Source: Acidobacteriaceae bacterium
GTDB lineage: Bacteria > Acidobacteriota > Terriglobia > Terriglobales > Acidobacteriaceae
Assembly: GCA_025356095.1 (NCBI GenBank)
Contig: JANXUR010000050.1
Coordinates: 25,615 to 89,614 of the forward strand
Direction of reading: 5' to 3'
Length of the DNA: 64,000 nucleotides
Every line of letters starts with the position of its first letter. Within the stretch, counting starts at the first letter, position 1. The notes under the pieces are model-generated. The model worked only from the letters and a program-made list of their open reading frames with translations, did no database searches and had not been told where the DNA came from. A program made the position numbers and the translations under genes. Shown here one piece after another: positions 29,101-36,978 of this stretch.

Positions 29101-29751
29101 CAGCGGATTCGCATTTCAACTAACTTACAGATCTATTGGGATAGCATTCTGGTAGATCGCACAGCTCAGGACTCCGTTGCAATTCAGACCACCGACGTGG
29201 TGCCCTCGCTGGCGCAACTCGACTTCCACGGCTATCCGCGTCAGGTCGAGGGTAAGCCTGCCGGCAATGTGCAGTATCGCTACGAAGAAATTAGCCACAC
29301 CGGGCCTTATGCCCGCCAGCCCGGCACTTACACGCGCTATGGCGATGTGCTGCCATTGCTGACTGCCGCGGATGATCGTTTTACGGTTTTTGGCTCAGGG
29401 GAAGAGGTGGCGCTTGAGTTTGACGTGAACCATCTGGCACCACCAGCGGCGGGCATGGTGCGCGATTACTTTTTTATGGCGCACGGCTATGAAAAGGACA
29501 TGGATTTTTATGCTGCCGAGGGCAGCACGGTGGAGCCTCTTCCGTTCAACGCGATGCCGGGGTATCCTTATGCGGGTAAGCAGTTCCCATTGGATCAAGA
29601 GCATCTAGACTATCTGCTGGAGTTCAACACCCGGCAGGTTTCTGGGAATGAGCCACGGGGATACTGGTACCAGTTCAATCCAGAGCCATCTGGCAAGCGG
29701 GCGGGCAAGGCAGCGGGCCATGCCCTCCAAGAAGAGAGGCAGCAGCGATGA
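26197..29751 (+). CDS. TPR - FG-GAP - ASPIC/UnbV protein with large uncharacterised C-terminal region
   Basis: Exported 1184-residue protein. In order: signal peptide (about 1-25), tetratricopeptide repeats (about 55-230), FG-GAP/VCBS propeller (about 285-625; DFDSDGRVDV, DFDNDGMPDL, DYDHDGDLDL, DFDNDGDQDL), ASPIC/UnbV domain (about 640-716), and about 450 further residues starting near SSCPTLFAWDG that I cannot assign to a family but which look folded and beta-rich. It shares the propeller-ASPIC core with its upstream neighbour and the TPR theme with the cytochrome. The 3' end overlaps the VOC gene by 4 bases (ATGA). Probably part of one surface or periplasmic assembly; function unknown. Confidence 0.9.
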   Translation: MMKKSFILLSLSAAVVSAAVLLSAAPPSAKPATKAAGSPASAVRSIVAEAKPDSSQEAARLNNLGVAYMNQQAFEKGLKQFRDAAAADPSLAVARLNAAVALLNLQKLEEARPMLVALSQSTPKDAHVWYNLALLLKNSGELDGAVDAFHKVLEIDSRDADAYYFLGSVESQRKHQPEAIAAFQHALELNPLHVSAQFGLSRAYQQTGNPAEARKHLERFQQITRDKLGAAITLAYGEQGQYSKVEESPQAVAKAPAAISVKFVKVANSGLSLGATRQDFSEHSRRDGPPDWGACLLDFDSDGRVDVFTVDGNESRTPDGKIHRGSSGLYQNQGAHFRDVTTEAGLIGIPQWSGCAVGDFDNDGMPDLAMAGMGRVLLFHHNQTGGFLEMAETAGIHYAGFASGLTFVDYDHDGDLDLFVTGPKGNVVFRNNGNSTFTEVTSNLGLAGDGVTRQMIATDFNNDRAVDMVVTGDKTQIYVNPREGKWSAVQPWSSPMPAPTMGVSALDFDHDGWMDLAFTHDGAPGLTLWRNVEGRSYEPVKLPDIGWVRAKALAAVDYDSDGWMDLVAAGVSKSGKEEIRLLRNLGPDGFKDVTAEVGLDKVAISLATSITVADFDNDGDQDLLVTQRDGEPILLRNDGGNKNHWLKLAFKGLNDNHSGFGAKVEVFAGGMKQKFELAGSSGYLAQSSPVLTVGLGSAPKADIVRMLWPTGVLQDELEAKPEALTEFIEIDRRGSSCPTLFAWDGTHFALVGDLLGAGVLGHWVAPNERNIPRPAEYIKLEPGQAKMEDGKLRFRLMEPMEEVVYLDQVKLVAVDHPAGVDVLPDERFVANPPFPVFGVVRYRNPQLPAGLWDDHGSDLLPMLRARKYIEGFELLPFKGFTKMHSLEMDLGQKYDGGALRLLLHGEIEYFTATGMYAADQAGVKATSPFVEAQDASGKWTRVVEDMGFPAGLARTMVADLTGKLPIGTQRIRISTNLQIYWDSILVDRTAQDSVAIQTTDVVPSLAQLDFHGYPRQVEGKPAGNVQYRYEEISHTGPYARQPGTYTRYGDVLPLLTAADDRFTVFGSGEEVALEFDVNHLAPPAAGMVRDYFFMAHGYEKDMDFYAAEGSTVEPLPFNAMPGYPYAGKQFPLDQEHLDYLLEFNTRQVSGNEPRGYWYQFNPEPSGKRAGKAAGHALQEERQQR

Positions 29752-30137
29752 GTGACGACGGCACCGAGCAAGGCAGTGAGTACAAACTGGCTAAGATTGG
29801 CTTTATCATGTTGGGCGTGGAAGACCTAGACCGTTCTGTCGCCTTCTATCGCGACAAGCTTGGTCTGGAAGTTACGATGCAGTCCCCCGGCTTCGCGTTT
29901 CTGGGCGGGGGCGGAGTGACTCTGGGGCTGAATCCGGGGCTTTGGGCGGCGCTGGGCAAACACCCCGGTGCTACCAACGTGGTGTTTGAGGTAGCCAGCG
30001 TCAAAGCTGCCCACCAAGGATTGGTGGCCAAGGGCGTGGAGTTTCTCGGTGAGCCGATTAACGTAAACGGTCCGCAGTGGGCGGCCAACTTCCGCGATCC
30101 GGATGGGCACTTGCTTTCGGCCTTTGGGGCGGAGTAG
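29748..30137 (+). CDS. VOC (glyoxalase/bleomycin-resistance) superfamily protein
   Basis: Cytoplasmic 129-residue protein of the vicinal oxygen chelate fold, one paired beta-alpha-beta-beta-beta module set. VEDLDRSVAFYRDKLGLEV is the typical first helix, and FRDPDGHLLSAFG the typical last strand. The start overlaps the preceding stop in ATGA, so translation is coupled with the 1184-residue ASPIC/UnbV protein. Members bind metals and act as isomerases, dioxygenases or binding proteins; nothing here picks one. Confidence 0.88.
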   Translation: MSDDGTEQGSEYKLAKIGFIMLGVEDLDRSVAFYRDKLGLEVTMQSPGFAFLGGGGVTLGLNPGLWAALGKHPGATNVVFEVASVKAAHQGLVAKGVEFLGEPINVNGPQWAANFRDPDGHLLSAFGAE

Positions 30138-30303
30138 GGACGATTCCCCAACGCACTTGCATTCCTCGCCTAACGCCGAGGACGCTGGACTGCACGCCAT
30201 TCATGCCATCAGTGTGCTAGTTCCGGCGCATGATCGGCGTGCAGGATATTTGCGGCCGCCCATCGGCGCCCGCCTGGTTGTGTTCTCGCGCAGGCTAATC
30301 CGC

Positions 30304-30312
30304 TGATATAAT
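30304..30312 (+). promoter_or_regulatory. Extended -10 promoter element before the PpiD/SurA-like gene
   Basis: TGATATAAT combines a consensus -10 (30307-30312) with the TG extension. No good -35 is seen at the usual distance, which extended -10 promoters can tolerate. Transcription would start about 44 bases before the ATG at 30363. Confidence 0.5.
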
Positions 30313-30362
30313 TACGCTTTGCTTCTATCCTCGTCGTAAACCGATCCGGGAGTCCGTTCCGC

Positions 30363-32318
30363 ATGATTCGCTTCCTACAGAAAGAAAACGCCATCAAGAA
30401 GTATGTCCTTGGTGGCATCCTCCTCGTCATTTGCGCTTCCATGGTCATGTTTATGATCCCCGGCATCGGCCAAAACACGCGCCTGTTCACCAAGACGGGC
30501 GTGGTGGCCACGGTCGGCGACCATGAAATCACCGCGACAGAGGTGCGGCAGACTGCGTTGCGCATGGTACAACAACAGTTCCGCGGTCAGGGTGGGTCGC
30601 AATTTGTCCCATTCTTTGTGCAGCAGGCGGCGGAAGGCTTGATCGTGAATCAGGCGGTTGCGGTGGAAGCTTCGCGCATGGGCCTGAAGGTTACCAACGG
30701 CGAAATTCTTGAGGAGTTGCGCAAGCCCGGATACGGGCTGTATCAGAATGGCAAGTTCGATCAGGATCGCTGGGATTCGATCATGCAGCAATCGGGATTG
30801 AATGAGGCCCAATTGCTCGATCAACTGCGTCAGCAACTGCTGGTAAATAAAGTGCAGTCCGTGGTGGCGGCGGGCGTGGTGGTGAGCAGCGATGAGATCA
30901 ATCGCGAATTCCAGCAGCAGAATGTGAAGGTCAAGTTCGACTACGCGGTCATCAACAAAGACGACCTGGCGAAAGCCATCAAGGCGAATGACGTGGAGCT
31001 GAAGGCTTTTTTTGAAGCGACCAAGAAGAACTACGAGAATTCGATTCCGGAAAAACGGCAAGTGCAGATGGTGCAGCTCAGTGCCACGAGTCTGCCGGGT
31101 GCACAGCCGGTTTCGCAGGCGGAGATGCAGGCGTATTACAACCAGCATCGCGACGAGTATCGGGAACCCGATCAATTCAAGAGCAGCCATATTCTGGTGA
31201 AGACTCCCCAACCCGGCCCGGATGGGAAGGTGGACGACAAGGCCGTGGCGGCAGCGCAAGCCAAGGCGCAGGATCTGTTAAAGCAACTGAAGGCTGGCGC
31301 GAAGTTTGAGGATGTAGCAAAAAAGAATTCGGATGACCCGGGCAGCGCGGCGAACGGCGGCAGCTTGGGTTGGACCCGCAAGGGTGCTTTGGTGCCGGAG
31401 TTTGAAAAAGCGGCACTGGCTCTGAACAAGGGCCAGATCAGCGATTTAGTGAAGTCGCAGTTCGGTTTTCACATCATCCGGCTGGACGACAAGCAGGAAG
31501 CGCACCTGAAGTCTCTGGACGAAGTGAAGAGCCTGATTGAGCCAGCCTTGCTACGCCAGAAGCAGACGCGGGCGGCTGAGGCGCTGGCTACGCAGATTAC
31601 TTCCGAGGCGCAGAAGCAGGGTCTGGATGCGGCTGCCAAAGCGCATGGCCTGACAGCGGCGACAACCGACTTCTTCGACCGCGCGCAGGGTGTGAGCGGC
31701 GTAGGGCCGGTGCCGGCAGTGACGGATGCGGTATTTAGTGCCAAACAGAAGGCGGCACCGCAGGCGGTTCCGGCACCGCAAGGTTGGGTGATCTTTACGG
31801 TGGTGGCGATTAAGCCTCCGGCGACGCCTGCATTCGAGGACGTTAAGCCGAAGGTGGAAACTGAGTTCCGAAGCCAGAAGGCTGCGCAACTGGTAAGCCA
31901 GAAGACGCAGGAATTGGCTGATAAGGCCAAGGCCTACAAGGACTTGAAGAAAGCTGCCAAGGAAGTCGGTGCCACAGTTAAGACGAGCGAATTGGTACTG
32001 CCTTCGGGGCAAGTGCCAGAGATTGGCTCCATGGCCGGGCCAGCGACTGTGGCGTTCAGCATGAAGTCGGGCGAGGTTAGCGGGCCCCTCACCATCGGCA
32101 ACAATGGCGCGGTGCTGGCTCTCTTGGAACGTCAGGAACCTAACGCAGCTGACTTCGCGCTGAAGCAGGACGCGATTCGGGAAGAACTGCTGGGCAAAAA
32201 GAAGCAGGAAGTGATCCGGCTGTTCGCGGAAAACCTGCGGCAGCGGATGGAAAAATCCGGGACGATCAAGGTCAATCAGAACGAATTGAAGGCCATGACC
32301 GGTCGCGGCGACTCCTAA
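30363..32318 (+). CDS. PpiD/SurA-like membrane-anchored peptidyl-prolyl isomerase
   Basis: Periplasmic folding factor of 651 residues. One N-terminal transmembrane anchor (about 14-34) precedes a SurA N-type chaperone domain (about 50-230), a parvulin (PpiC-type) isomerase domain (about 270-380; KSSHILVKTPQ, GGSLGWTRKG, SQFGFHIIRLDD) and a C-terminal chaperone-like part with a possible second, degenerate parvulin copy. Architecture matches PpiD, which assists outer-membrane and secreted proteins leaving the Sec translocon; that fits this protein-export-rich neighbourhood. malQ begins 74 bases downstream and may be co-transcribed. Confidence 0.9.
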   Translation: MIRFLQKENAIKKYVLGGILLVICASMVMFMIPGIGQNTRLFTKTGVVATVGDHEITATEVRQTALRMVQQQFRGQGGSQFVPFFVQQAAEGLIVNQAVAVEASRMGLKVTNGEILEELRKPGYGLYQNGKFDQDRWDSIMQQSGLNEAQLLDQLRQQLLVNKVQSVVAAGVVVSSDEINREFQQQNVKVKFDYAVINKDDLAKAIKANDVELKAFFEATKKNYENSIPEKRQVQMVQLSATSLPGAQPVSQAEMQAYYNQHRDEYREPDQFKSSHILVKTPQPGPDGKVDDKAVAAAQAKAQDLLKQLKAGAKFEDVAKKNSDDPGSAANGGSLGWTRKGALVPEFEKAALALNKGQISDLVKSQFGFHIIRLDDKQEAHLKSLDEVKSLIEPALLRQKQTRAAEALATQITSEAQKQGLDAAAKAHGLTAATTDFFDRAQGVSGVGPVPAVTDAVFSAKQKAAPQAVPAPQGWVIFTVVAIKPPATPAFEDVKPKVETEFRSQKAAQLVSQKTQELADKAKAYKDLKKAAKEVGATVKTSELVLPSGQVPEIGSMAGPATVAFSMKSGEVSGPLTIGNNGAVLALLERQEPNAADFALKQDAIREELLGKKKQEVIRLFAENLRQRMEKSGTIKVNQNELKAMTGRGDS

Positions 32319-32391
32319 ATACGAGGTGGCCGGGCAAGCGCAGGCTTGTCCGGTCGCTGCACCTGATCTGGCGAACCCACGGAGCCTCCGC

Positions 32392-33924
32392 ATGTCTCTT
32401 CCCCGCACCGCAGGCATCCTGCTGCATCCTACTTCGCTGCCCTCCCGTGGCGGCATCGGCGACCTTGGTCCGGCGGCCTATCAGTTTCTGGAGTTCCTCG
32501 CACAATCAAAACAAGGATTATGGCAGGTGCTGCCGCTGGGGCCGGGTGGCGGCGCCAGCAATCCTTATTCTGCGATTTCTGCGTTTGCTGGCGAGCCCGC
32601 GCTGATTAGTGCCGAGCGACTGGCAGAGCATGGCTGGCTGCAAGCCGAGAGGTTGAGCGGGTTGCCCGAAGAAGTAGAGCCGACCGTAAGGTTTGATTTG
32701 GTGCGGGATGTAAAACTGCCCCTATTGCGGGAAGCGGCTGCGAACTTTCTGGCGACGGCTACGGCCGTGCCAAAGCAACGCTTTAATGCTTTTTGCATTC
32801 GCGCGTGGTGGCTGGAAGACTACGTATTGTTCGAGGCACTGCGGGAGCGTTACGATTCCGCTTGCTGGTGCGATTGGCCGGTTGACCTGAAGCAGCGCAA
32901 GCCTGCGGCTCTGGTGCAGGCTCAGATCGAACTTGCTGGCGAAATGGCGGTGGCGCGGGTCTTGCAGTTCTTCTTCTTTGAACAGTGGGCCGCCCTGCGG
33001 CAAGCGTGCAATGCGCGCGGCGTGAAGTTGGCTGGGGACATTGCCATCTTCGTCAACTATGACAGCGCGGACGTGTGGGCGAATCCAGAGATATTTCGGT
33101 TGGACGGCGATTGGGCGATGGAAGTGGTTTCTGGTGTGCCACCCGATGCCTTTACCGAGGACGGGCAACGTTGGGGGCATCCGCTCTATCGCTGGGATGT
33201 GCTGAAAACGCGTGGCTATGACTGGTGGGTGGATCGGGTTCGCTGGGCTGCGACGCTGTGTGACTCCATAAGGCTTGACCATTTTCGCGGCTTTGCCCAG
33301 TTTTGGGAGATTCCGGTGAGAGACAAGACGGCGAAGAATGGCAAGTGGGTAGATGGACCGGGTTCCGATTTGTTCCACGCGATTCGCAAAGAACTTGGCG
33401 AATTGCCGTTCTTTGCGGAAGATCTGGGTGTGATTACGCCCGATGTAGAAGAGTTGCGCGACGGCTTGGGACTGCCGGGCATGAAGGTGTTGCAGTTTGG
33501 ATTCGGTGATGCCGGGTCGCACATTTATCTGCCGCATCACTATGTAGAAAATTGTGTGGTCTATACCGGCACCCATGACAATGACACCGTGGCAGGCTGG
33601 TGGAAGACTGGGATCGCTGCGTGGGATAGGCCACACGTGCAGGCTTTGCTAGGTGAGCCAGCGGATGGGATTCCTTGGGCAATGATCCGCGCGGCGCAGG
33701 GTTCGGTCGCGATGCTGGCGGTGGCTCCGGTGCAGGATGTGTTAGGGTTAGGCAGCGAAGCCCGCATGAACATCCCGGGTGTGGCGGAGGGTAACTTCCA
33801 GTGGCGTTTGCAGCCAGGGATGTTGCAGTGGGAGCATGCACAGAAGCTGGCACAGTTAGCGTATGTAACCGACCGGTTGCCGCAGGAATTACCGCCGCTT
33901 CCGGCCCAAGGATTCTGTGCCTGA
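32392..33924 (+). CDS. malQ: 4-alpha-glucanotransferase (GH77, amylomaltase)
   Basis: Cytoplasmic enzyme that transfers alpha-1,4-glucan segments in maltodextrin or glycogen metabolism. The 510-residue length suits bacterial MalQ. Seen motifs: ILLHPTSLPSRGGIGDLG at the N-terminus, SNPYSAISAFAGEPALIS, the nucleophile strand SIRLDHFRGF, the acid strand FFAEDLG and the transition-state aspartate in YTGTHDNDTVAGWW. ATG at 32392 follows GGAG by 7 bases. A GH13 alpha-glucosidase about 9 kb away could supply substrate. Confidence 0.95.
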   Translation: MSLPRTAGILLHPTSLPSRGGIGDLGPAAYQFLEFLAQSKQGLWQVLPLGPGGGASNPYSAISAFAGEPALISAERLAEHGWLQAERLSGLPEEVEPTVRFDLVRDVKLPLLREAAANFLATATAVPKQRFNAFCIRAWWLEDYVLFEALRERYDSACWCDWPVDLKQRKPAALVQAQIELAGEMAVARVLQFFFFEQWAALRQACNARGVKLAGDIAIFVNYDSADVWANPEIFRLDGDWAMEVVSGVPPDAFTEDGQRWGHPLYRWDVLKTRGYDWWVDRVRWAATLCDSIRLDHFRGFAQFWEIPVRDKTAKNGKWVDGPGSDLFHAIRKELGELPFFAEDLGVITPDVEELRDGLGLPGMKVLQFGFGDAGSHIYLPHHYVENCVVYTGTHDNDTVAGWWKTGIAAWDRPHVQALLGEPADGIPWAMIRAAQGSVAMLAVAPVQDVLGLGSEARMNIPGVAEGNFQWRLQPGMLQWEHAQKLAQLAYVTDRLPQELPPLPAQGFCA

Positions 33925-33966
33925 GCGTCACCTGAGTATCACCCGAGCATCACCCGAGCATCAGGA
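33923..33966 (+). repeat. 11 bp tandem repeat, four copies, at the malQ stop
   Basis: Four adjacent 11-mers related to GAGCATCACCC (33923-33933, 33934-33944, 33945-33955, 33956-33966). The first copy includes the last two bases of the malQ TGA. Copies differ at one to three positions. Confidence 0.8.
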
Positions 33967-33991
33967 TGAAGCGATTGACTCTATCGCCGCC

Positions 33992-33997
33992 TATAAT
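33992..33997 (+). promoter_or_regulatory. Possible -10 box before the bifunctional acyltransferase gene
   Basis: Perfect TATAAT, 81 bases before the ATG at 34078. The only TTGAC-like box (33975-33980) is too close for a standard spacing, so this is tentative. Confidence 0.3.
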
Positions 33998-34024
33998 GGT
34001 TCGTCACTAGTGGTTCGTCACTGA
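33997..34024 (+). repeat. 14 bp direct tandem duplication in the malQ-acyltransferase gap
   Basis: TGGTTCGTCACT is repeated at 33997 and 34011 with a 14-base period; the last two bases of each copy differ (AG, GA). It directly follows a TATAAT box. Confidence 0.75.
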
Positions 34025-34077
34025 AATTTCATCGGGTTGTAACGATACTGCAACGCAGAGCATCTTAGCTAGTAAGT

Positions 34078-35916
34078 ATGCCTACTCCGCAAAGATCGGG
34101 CCGGGTGCCAGCGGTACCGGTGCTTCCTAGCCGCCCCGGCATTCTTCAGGTTCGCGGCTTAGCCAGCAAGTTGATGGCGGTGGACGAGCTGAAGGCTTTG
34201 TATCGGCGCGTACGCCAATCGAGCGGCGATTTTTTTACTTCACTGCTCAGCGAAATGGGGGTCACCGTCAAGTTGGCGGCTGGCGACGCAGCCAACATCC
34301 CCGCCACTGGGGCGGTAGTCGTGGTCGCGAATCATCCTTTTGGGATGATGGATGGCGCGATGTTGCAGATGCTGCTGAACCGAGTTCGCCCAGACGTCAA
34401 GATTCTGACCAATTATCTTCTAGCTGATTTCCCCGAGTTGAGCGAACGGTGCATCTTTGTGGATCCGTTTGGCGGGGCGGCGGCCCGTGAAGCCAACCGC
34501 CACGGAATGCGCGAAGCCGTGGACTGGTTGAAGAGCGGCGGCATGTTGGGGGTGTTTCCAGCGGGCGAAGTTTCGCACCTGCGCATTCCTCATGGTGTGG
34601 AAGACCCTAAATGGAATAACACGGCGGCCCGGCTGGTGCGTTCCAGCGGCGCGGACGCGCTCCCGGTCTATTTTTGCGGCCACAACAGCATGGCGTTTCA
34701 CGTGCTGGGTTTGGTACATCCACGGCTGCGCACGCTGCGGCTGGTGAGTGAATTTCTAAATCAGCGCGGTGGTACGTTCGAGGTGCGGGTGGGTTCGGCG
34801 GTGCCGACGGCGAAACTGCAGAACATGGCCAGCGACCGTGAGGCGACCGAATACTTGCGCTGGCGCACCTATTTGATGTCGCAACGAGGCCAGGTTGAGC
34901 CGCAAAGCCTGCCCGCAGCGATGCGGGCGGTGATGCCCAAGCGCTCGCTTGAGCCAATTGCTGCCGAGGTTCCTAAACCACTTGTGGTTGCCGAGATGGC
35001 GCGGCTGCTGAAGACTGGCTTGCTGGATGAGACTCGCGAGTTTGCCGTGGTCGTGGCGCAGGCTGGGGAGGCGCCCTGCGTGATTCAAGAGCTAGGCCGC
35101 TTGCGCGAGGTCACCTTCCGCGCGGTGGGCGAAGGTACAGGCCGTTCCACCGATCTCGATCGCTTCGATGCCTACTACTCCCAACTGCTGCTGTGGAGTA
35201 AGGAAAATCAGGAACTTGTGGGCGCGTACCGGCTTGGCGAGGTCAATAAGATCGTAGCAGAGCACGGCATCGGAGGCCTGTACACGCGCACGTGTTTCCG
35301 TTACGACGAGCGCTTGCTAGCAAAAATTGGTCCAGCGCTAGAGCTAGGCCGGTCGTTTGTGCGGCCAGAGTACCAGCGCCAATTTGCGCCGCTCATGATG
35401 CTTTGGAAGGGCATTGGCAAGTATTTGGCCAAGTATCCGCAGAGCCCAGTACTGTTCGGCGCAGTCAGCATCTCCAGCACTTATTCCCGCGCCTCGCGCG
35501 ATTTGATGGTCAGCTTCTTTGAATCGCAGATGGCGGATGCCGACCTGCGGGCGCTGGTGAAGCCGCGCCATCCCTTCCGCCCCGGACGGCTCCGCCCTTG
35601 GGATTCGCGTGCGGTGGCCGGGCTGATGAAGGATCTGGATGAGCTGAGCTCGCCAATCGCTGATCTGGAAACCGACCACAAAGGTGCGCCCATTCTCTTC
35701 AAACAATACGCGAAGCTGGGCGGACGCTTTCTCGGCTTTGGTGTAGATGCCAACTTCTCTGACTCTCTCGACGGGTTGGTGGTGGTAGATGTGCGCAAGA
35801 CGGATCCTCAGGTCCTGGCGCGTTATATGGGCAAAGCCGACTCCCTCGCCTTTTTTAAGCACCACGGAGTGAAAGTGGCTGCGCGTGCGCCGGGGCATGA
35901 GAACCAGATGGTCTAG
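34078..35916 (+). CDS. Two-domain acyltransferase resembling ornithine lipid synthase OlsF
   Basis: A 612-residue fusion. The N-terminal half is a PlsC-type O-acyltransferase with NHPFGMMDG (85-93), VDPFGG and VFPAGEVSH; the H-to-D spacing is one longer than in classical PlsC, as in the NHPxGxxDG branch. The C-terminal half (about 320-500) is an OlsB-like GNAT N-acyltransferase (YRLGEV, YTRTCFRYDERL, ELGRSFVRPEYQR). A fusion of both activities is known from OlsF, where the GNAT part acylates ornithine to lyso-ornithine lipid and the PlsC part adds the second chain. In OlsF the PlsC-like part is also N-terminal, as recalled. A membrane-lipid role is likely; the amino acid used is unproven. Confidence 0.8.
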   Translation: MPTPQRSGRVPAVPVLPSRPGILQVRGLASKLMAVDELKALYRRVRQSSGDFFTSLLSEMGVTVKLAAGDAANIPATGAVVVVANHPFGMMDGAMLQMLLNRVRPDVKILTNYLLADFPELSERCIFVDPFGGAAAREANRHGMREAVDWLKSGGMLGVFPAGEVSHLRIPHGVEDPKWNNTAARLVRSSGADALPVYFCGHNSMAFHVLGLVHPRLRTLRLVSEFLNQRGGTFEVRVGSAVPTAKLQNMASDREATEYLRWRTYLMSQRGQVEPQSLPAAMRAVMPKRSLEPIAAEVPKPLVVAEMARLLKTGLLDETREFAVVVAQAGEAPCVIQELGRLREVTFRAVGEGTGRSTDLDRFDAYYSQLLLWSKENQELVGAYRLGEVNKIVAEHGIGGLYTRTCFRYDERLLAKIGPALELGRSFVRPEYQRQFAPLMMLWKGIGKYLAKYPQSPVLFGAVSISSTYSRASRDLMVSFFESQMADADLRALVKPRHPFRPGRLRPWDSRAVAGLMKDLDELSSPIADLETDHKGAPILFKQYAKLGGRFLGFGVDANFSDSLDGLVVVDVRKTDPQVLARYMGKADSLAFFKHHGVKVAARAPGHENQMV

Positions 35917-35941
35917 CTGCGCCCGGCTCCCTGTCAGTGGA

Positions 35942-35970
35942 TTGGTCTATTGCCGCGCACGGCATAGAAT
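35942..35970 (+). promoter_or_regulatory. Possible promoter before the 61-residue protein gene
   Basis: TTGGTC (35942-35947) and TAGAAT (35965-35970) are separated by 17 bases. The -10 matches five of six positions but the -35 only three, so support is modest. The start codon follows at 36009. Confidence 0.3.
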
Positions 35971-36008
35971 AGGGGGGAAGCCTTTTCTTTCAGGAGAACC
36001 CCCAAGCA

Positions 36009-36194
36009 ATGGTAACCAGTGGTGAACTGATTCGTTCCATCAACTACGTTGACGACATCGCCGCCTCGTTGCGGCGCATCGTAATTGCCATCCCTGCCAT
36101 GAGCCCGGAAGAACGCCAGCGGCTGGCCGAATCCATGCGCAAGAGCGACCCAAATTTTATTGATGTACTGGCTAAGCTGGAGCAAGGTCAGTAA
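36009..36194 (+). CDS. Small helical protein of unknown function (61 residues)
   Basis: Short, charged, probably all-helical protein (INYVDDIAASLRRIVIAI, then MSPEERQRLAESMRKSD). AGGAGA lies about 11 bases upstream. Its stop is 2 bases before the next start, so it forms an operon with the NAD-binding protein. No family is recognised. The composition and coupling argue that it is a real gene rather than chance. Confidence 0.7.
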   Translation: MVTSGELIRSINYVDDIAASLRRIVIAIPAMSPEERQRLAESMRKSDPNFIDVLAKLEQGQ

Positions 36195-36196
36195 AA

Positions 36197-36730
36197 GTGG
36201 TGGTAAACACCGTTGCAGTGATCGGAGCCCGGTCGCTGGGGGCGAGCCTCGCCTTGTACAGCGCTCGTGCAGGCTTCCGCACGATTCTGGAAGATATTGT
36301 TCCGGCATCGCTGCGTCGCGCGTCCCATGAAGTCCAGACGGCGTTGGCCGCAGAGGTTGCGTGTGGCGCATTGACGGCCGCCGCCGCCGAGCAGAGTCTC
36401 GCGCGGATTGAGTTCGCCACCTCGGTGGAAGAAGCTGCGCGCCAGGCCGATTTGGTGATCGAGGCCGTTCCAGATGAATGCGAATCCAAGCTGGAGATCG
36501 TCGTCTTTTTGGACAAATTGTGCCGCCCCGGCACAATTCTGGCGACGACCGCGACCTGCTTGACCGTAGCCGACTTGGCCGCAATGACCTTCCGTCCGGA
36601 TAGAGTGGTGGGGTTGCTGTTCGTCCCTGAGGCGGGAGCTCGGCTGACACTTACCGTGGTTGCAGGGCCAGGGACCAGCGCAAAAACCATGGCCAGCTTG
36701 CTGGCGCTCTCGGCTCGCCAAACAGCCTAG
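36197..36730 (+). CDS. Stand-alone NAD-binding domain of 3-hydroxyacyl-CoA dehydrogenase type
   Basis: A 177-residue protein corresponding only to the N-terminal Rossmann domain of 3-hydroxyacyl-CoA dehydrogenases (VAVIGARSLGASLALYSARAGF; ADLVIEAVPDECESK; LATTATCLTVADLA; RVVGLLFVPEAG). Two oddities: the dinucleotide loop is GARSLG, so the middle glycine of GxGxxG is arginine (R12), and the C-terminal dimerisation and substrate domain is absent. The usual catalytic His of the HFFNPP region is replaced in GLLFVPEAG. It starts with GTG at 36197, 2 bases after the 61-residue gene. Either a decayed enzyme or a repurposed binding protein. Confidence 0.75.
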   Translation: MVVNTVAVIGARSLGASLALYSARAGFRTILEDIVPASLRRASHEVQTALAAEVACGALTAAAAEQSLARIEFATSVEEAARQADLVIEAVPDECESKLEIVVFLDKLCRPGTILATTATCLTVADLAAMTFRPDRVVGLLFVPEAGARLTLTVVAGPGTSAKTMASLLALSARQTA

Positions 36731-36928
36731 CTTTTCTCAGTTGCTGGTTTGGTTGTCCTTCCGAGTATTCGCTGCCAGAACCTCCGTATTACCTTTCCCC
36801 GTAAACTTCGTCCAACAAAGTACCCAGAATACGGGGCGGGGAACTGACAGCCTCCCCGCTGCGTATTAGCAAACAGCCGACGTTAAAGCATGGGAACCTG
36901 AGACCCTCCCGTGCCATCGTGCTGAGGC

Positions 36929-36963
36929 AACCCCTGCGGCGTCTCCCCGGCGCCGTGGGGGTT
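36929..36963 (+). promoter_or_regulatory. Leader hairpin directly before the first permease gene's ribosome site
   Basis: A 13-base-pair stem (36929-36941 with 36951-36963) with two wobble pairs that form only in plus-strand RNA. It ends three bases before AAGGA (36967-36971) of the permease start at 36979. It could be a terminator for the upstream pair, although no T tract follows, or a translation-control element. Confidence 0.55.
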
Positions 36964-36978
36964 TATAAGGATGCCCCC

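Noticed and set aside
36731..36928. Remaining C-terminal half of the 3-hydroxyacyl-CoA dehydrogenase in another frame
   Set aside because: No recognisable dehydrogenase C-terminal sequence is seen in any frame of this short gap.
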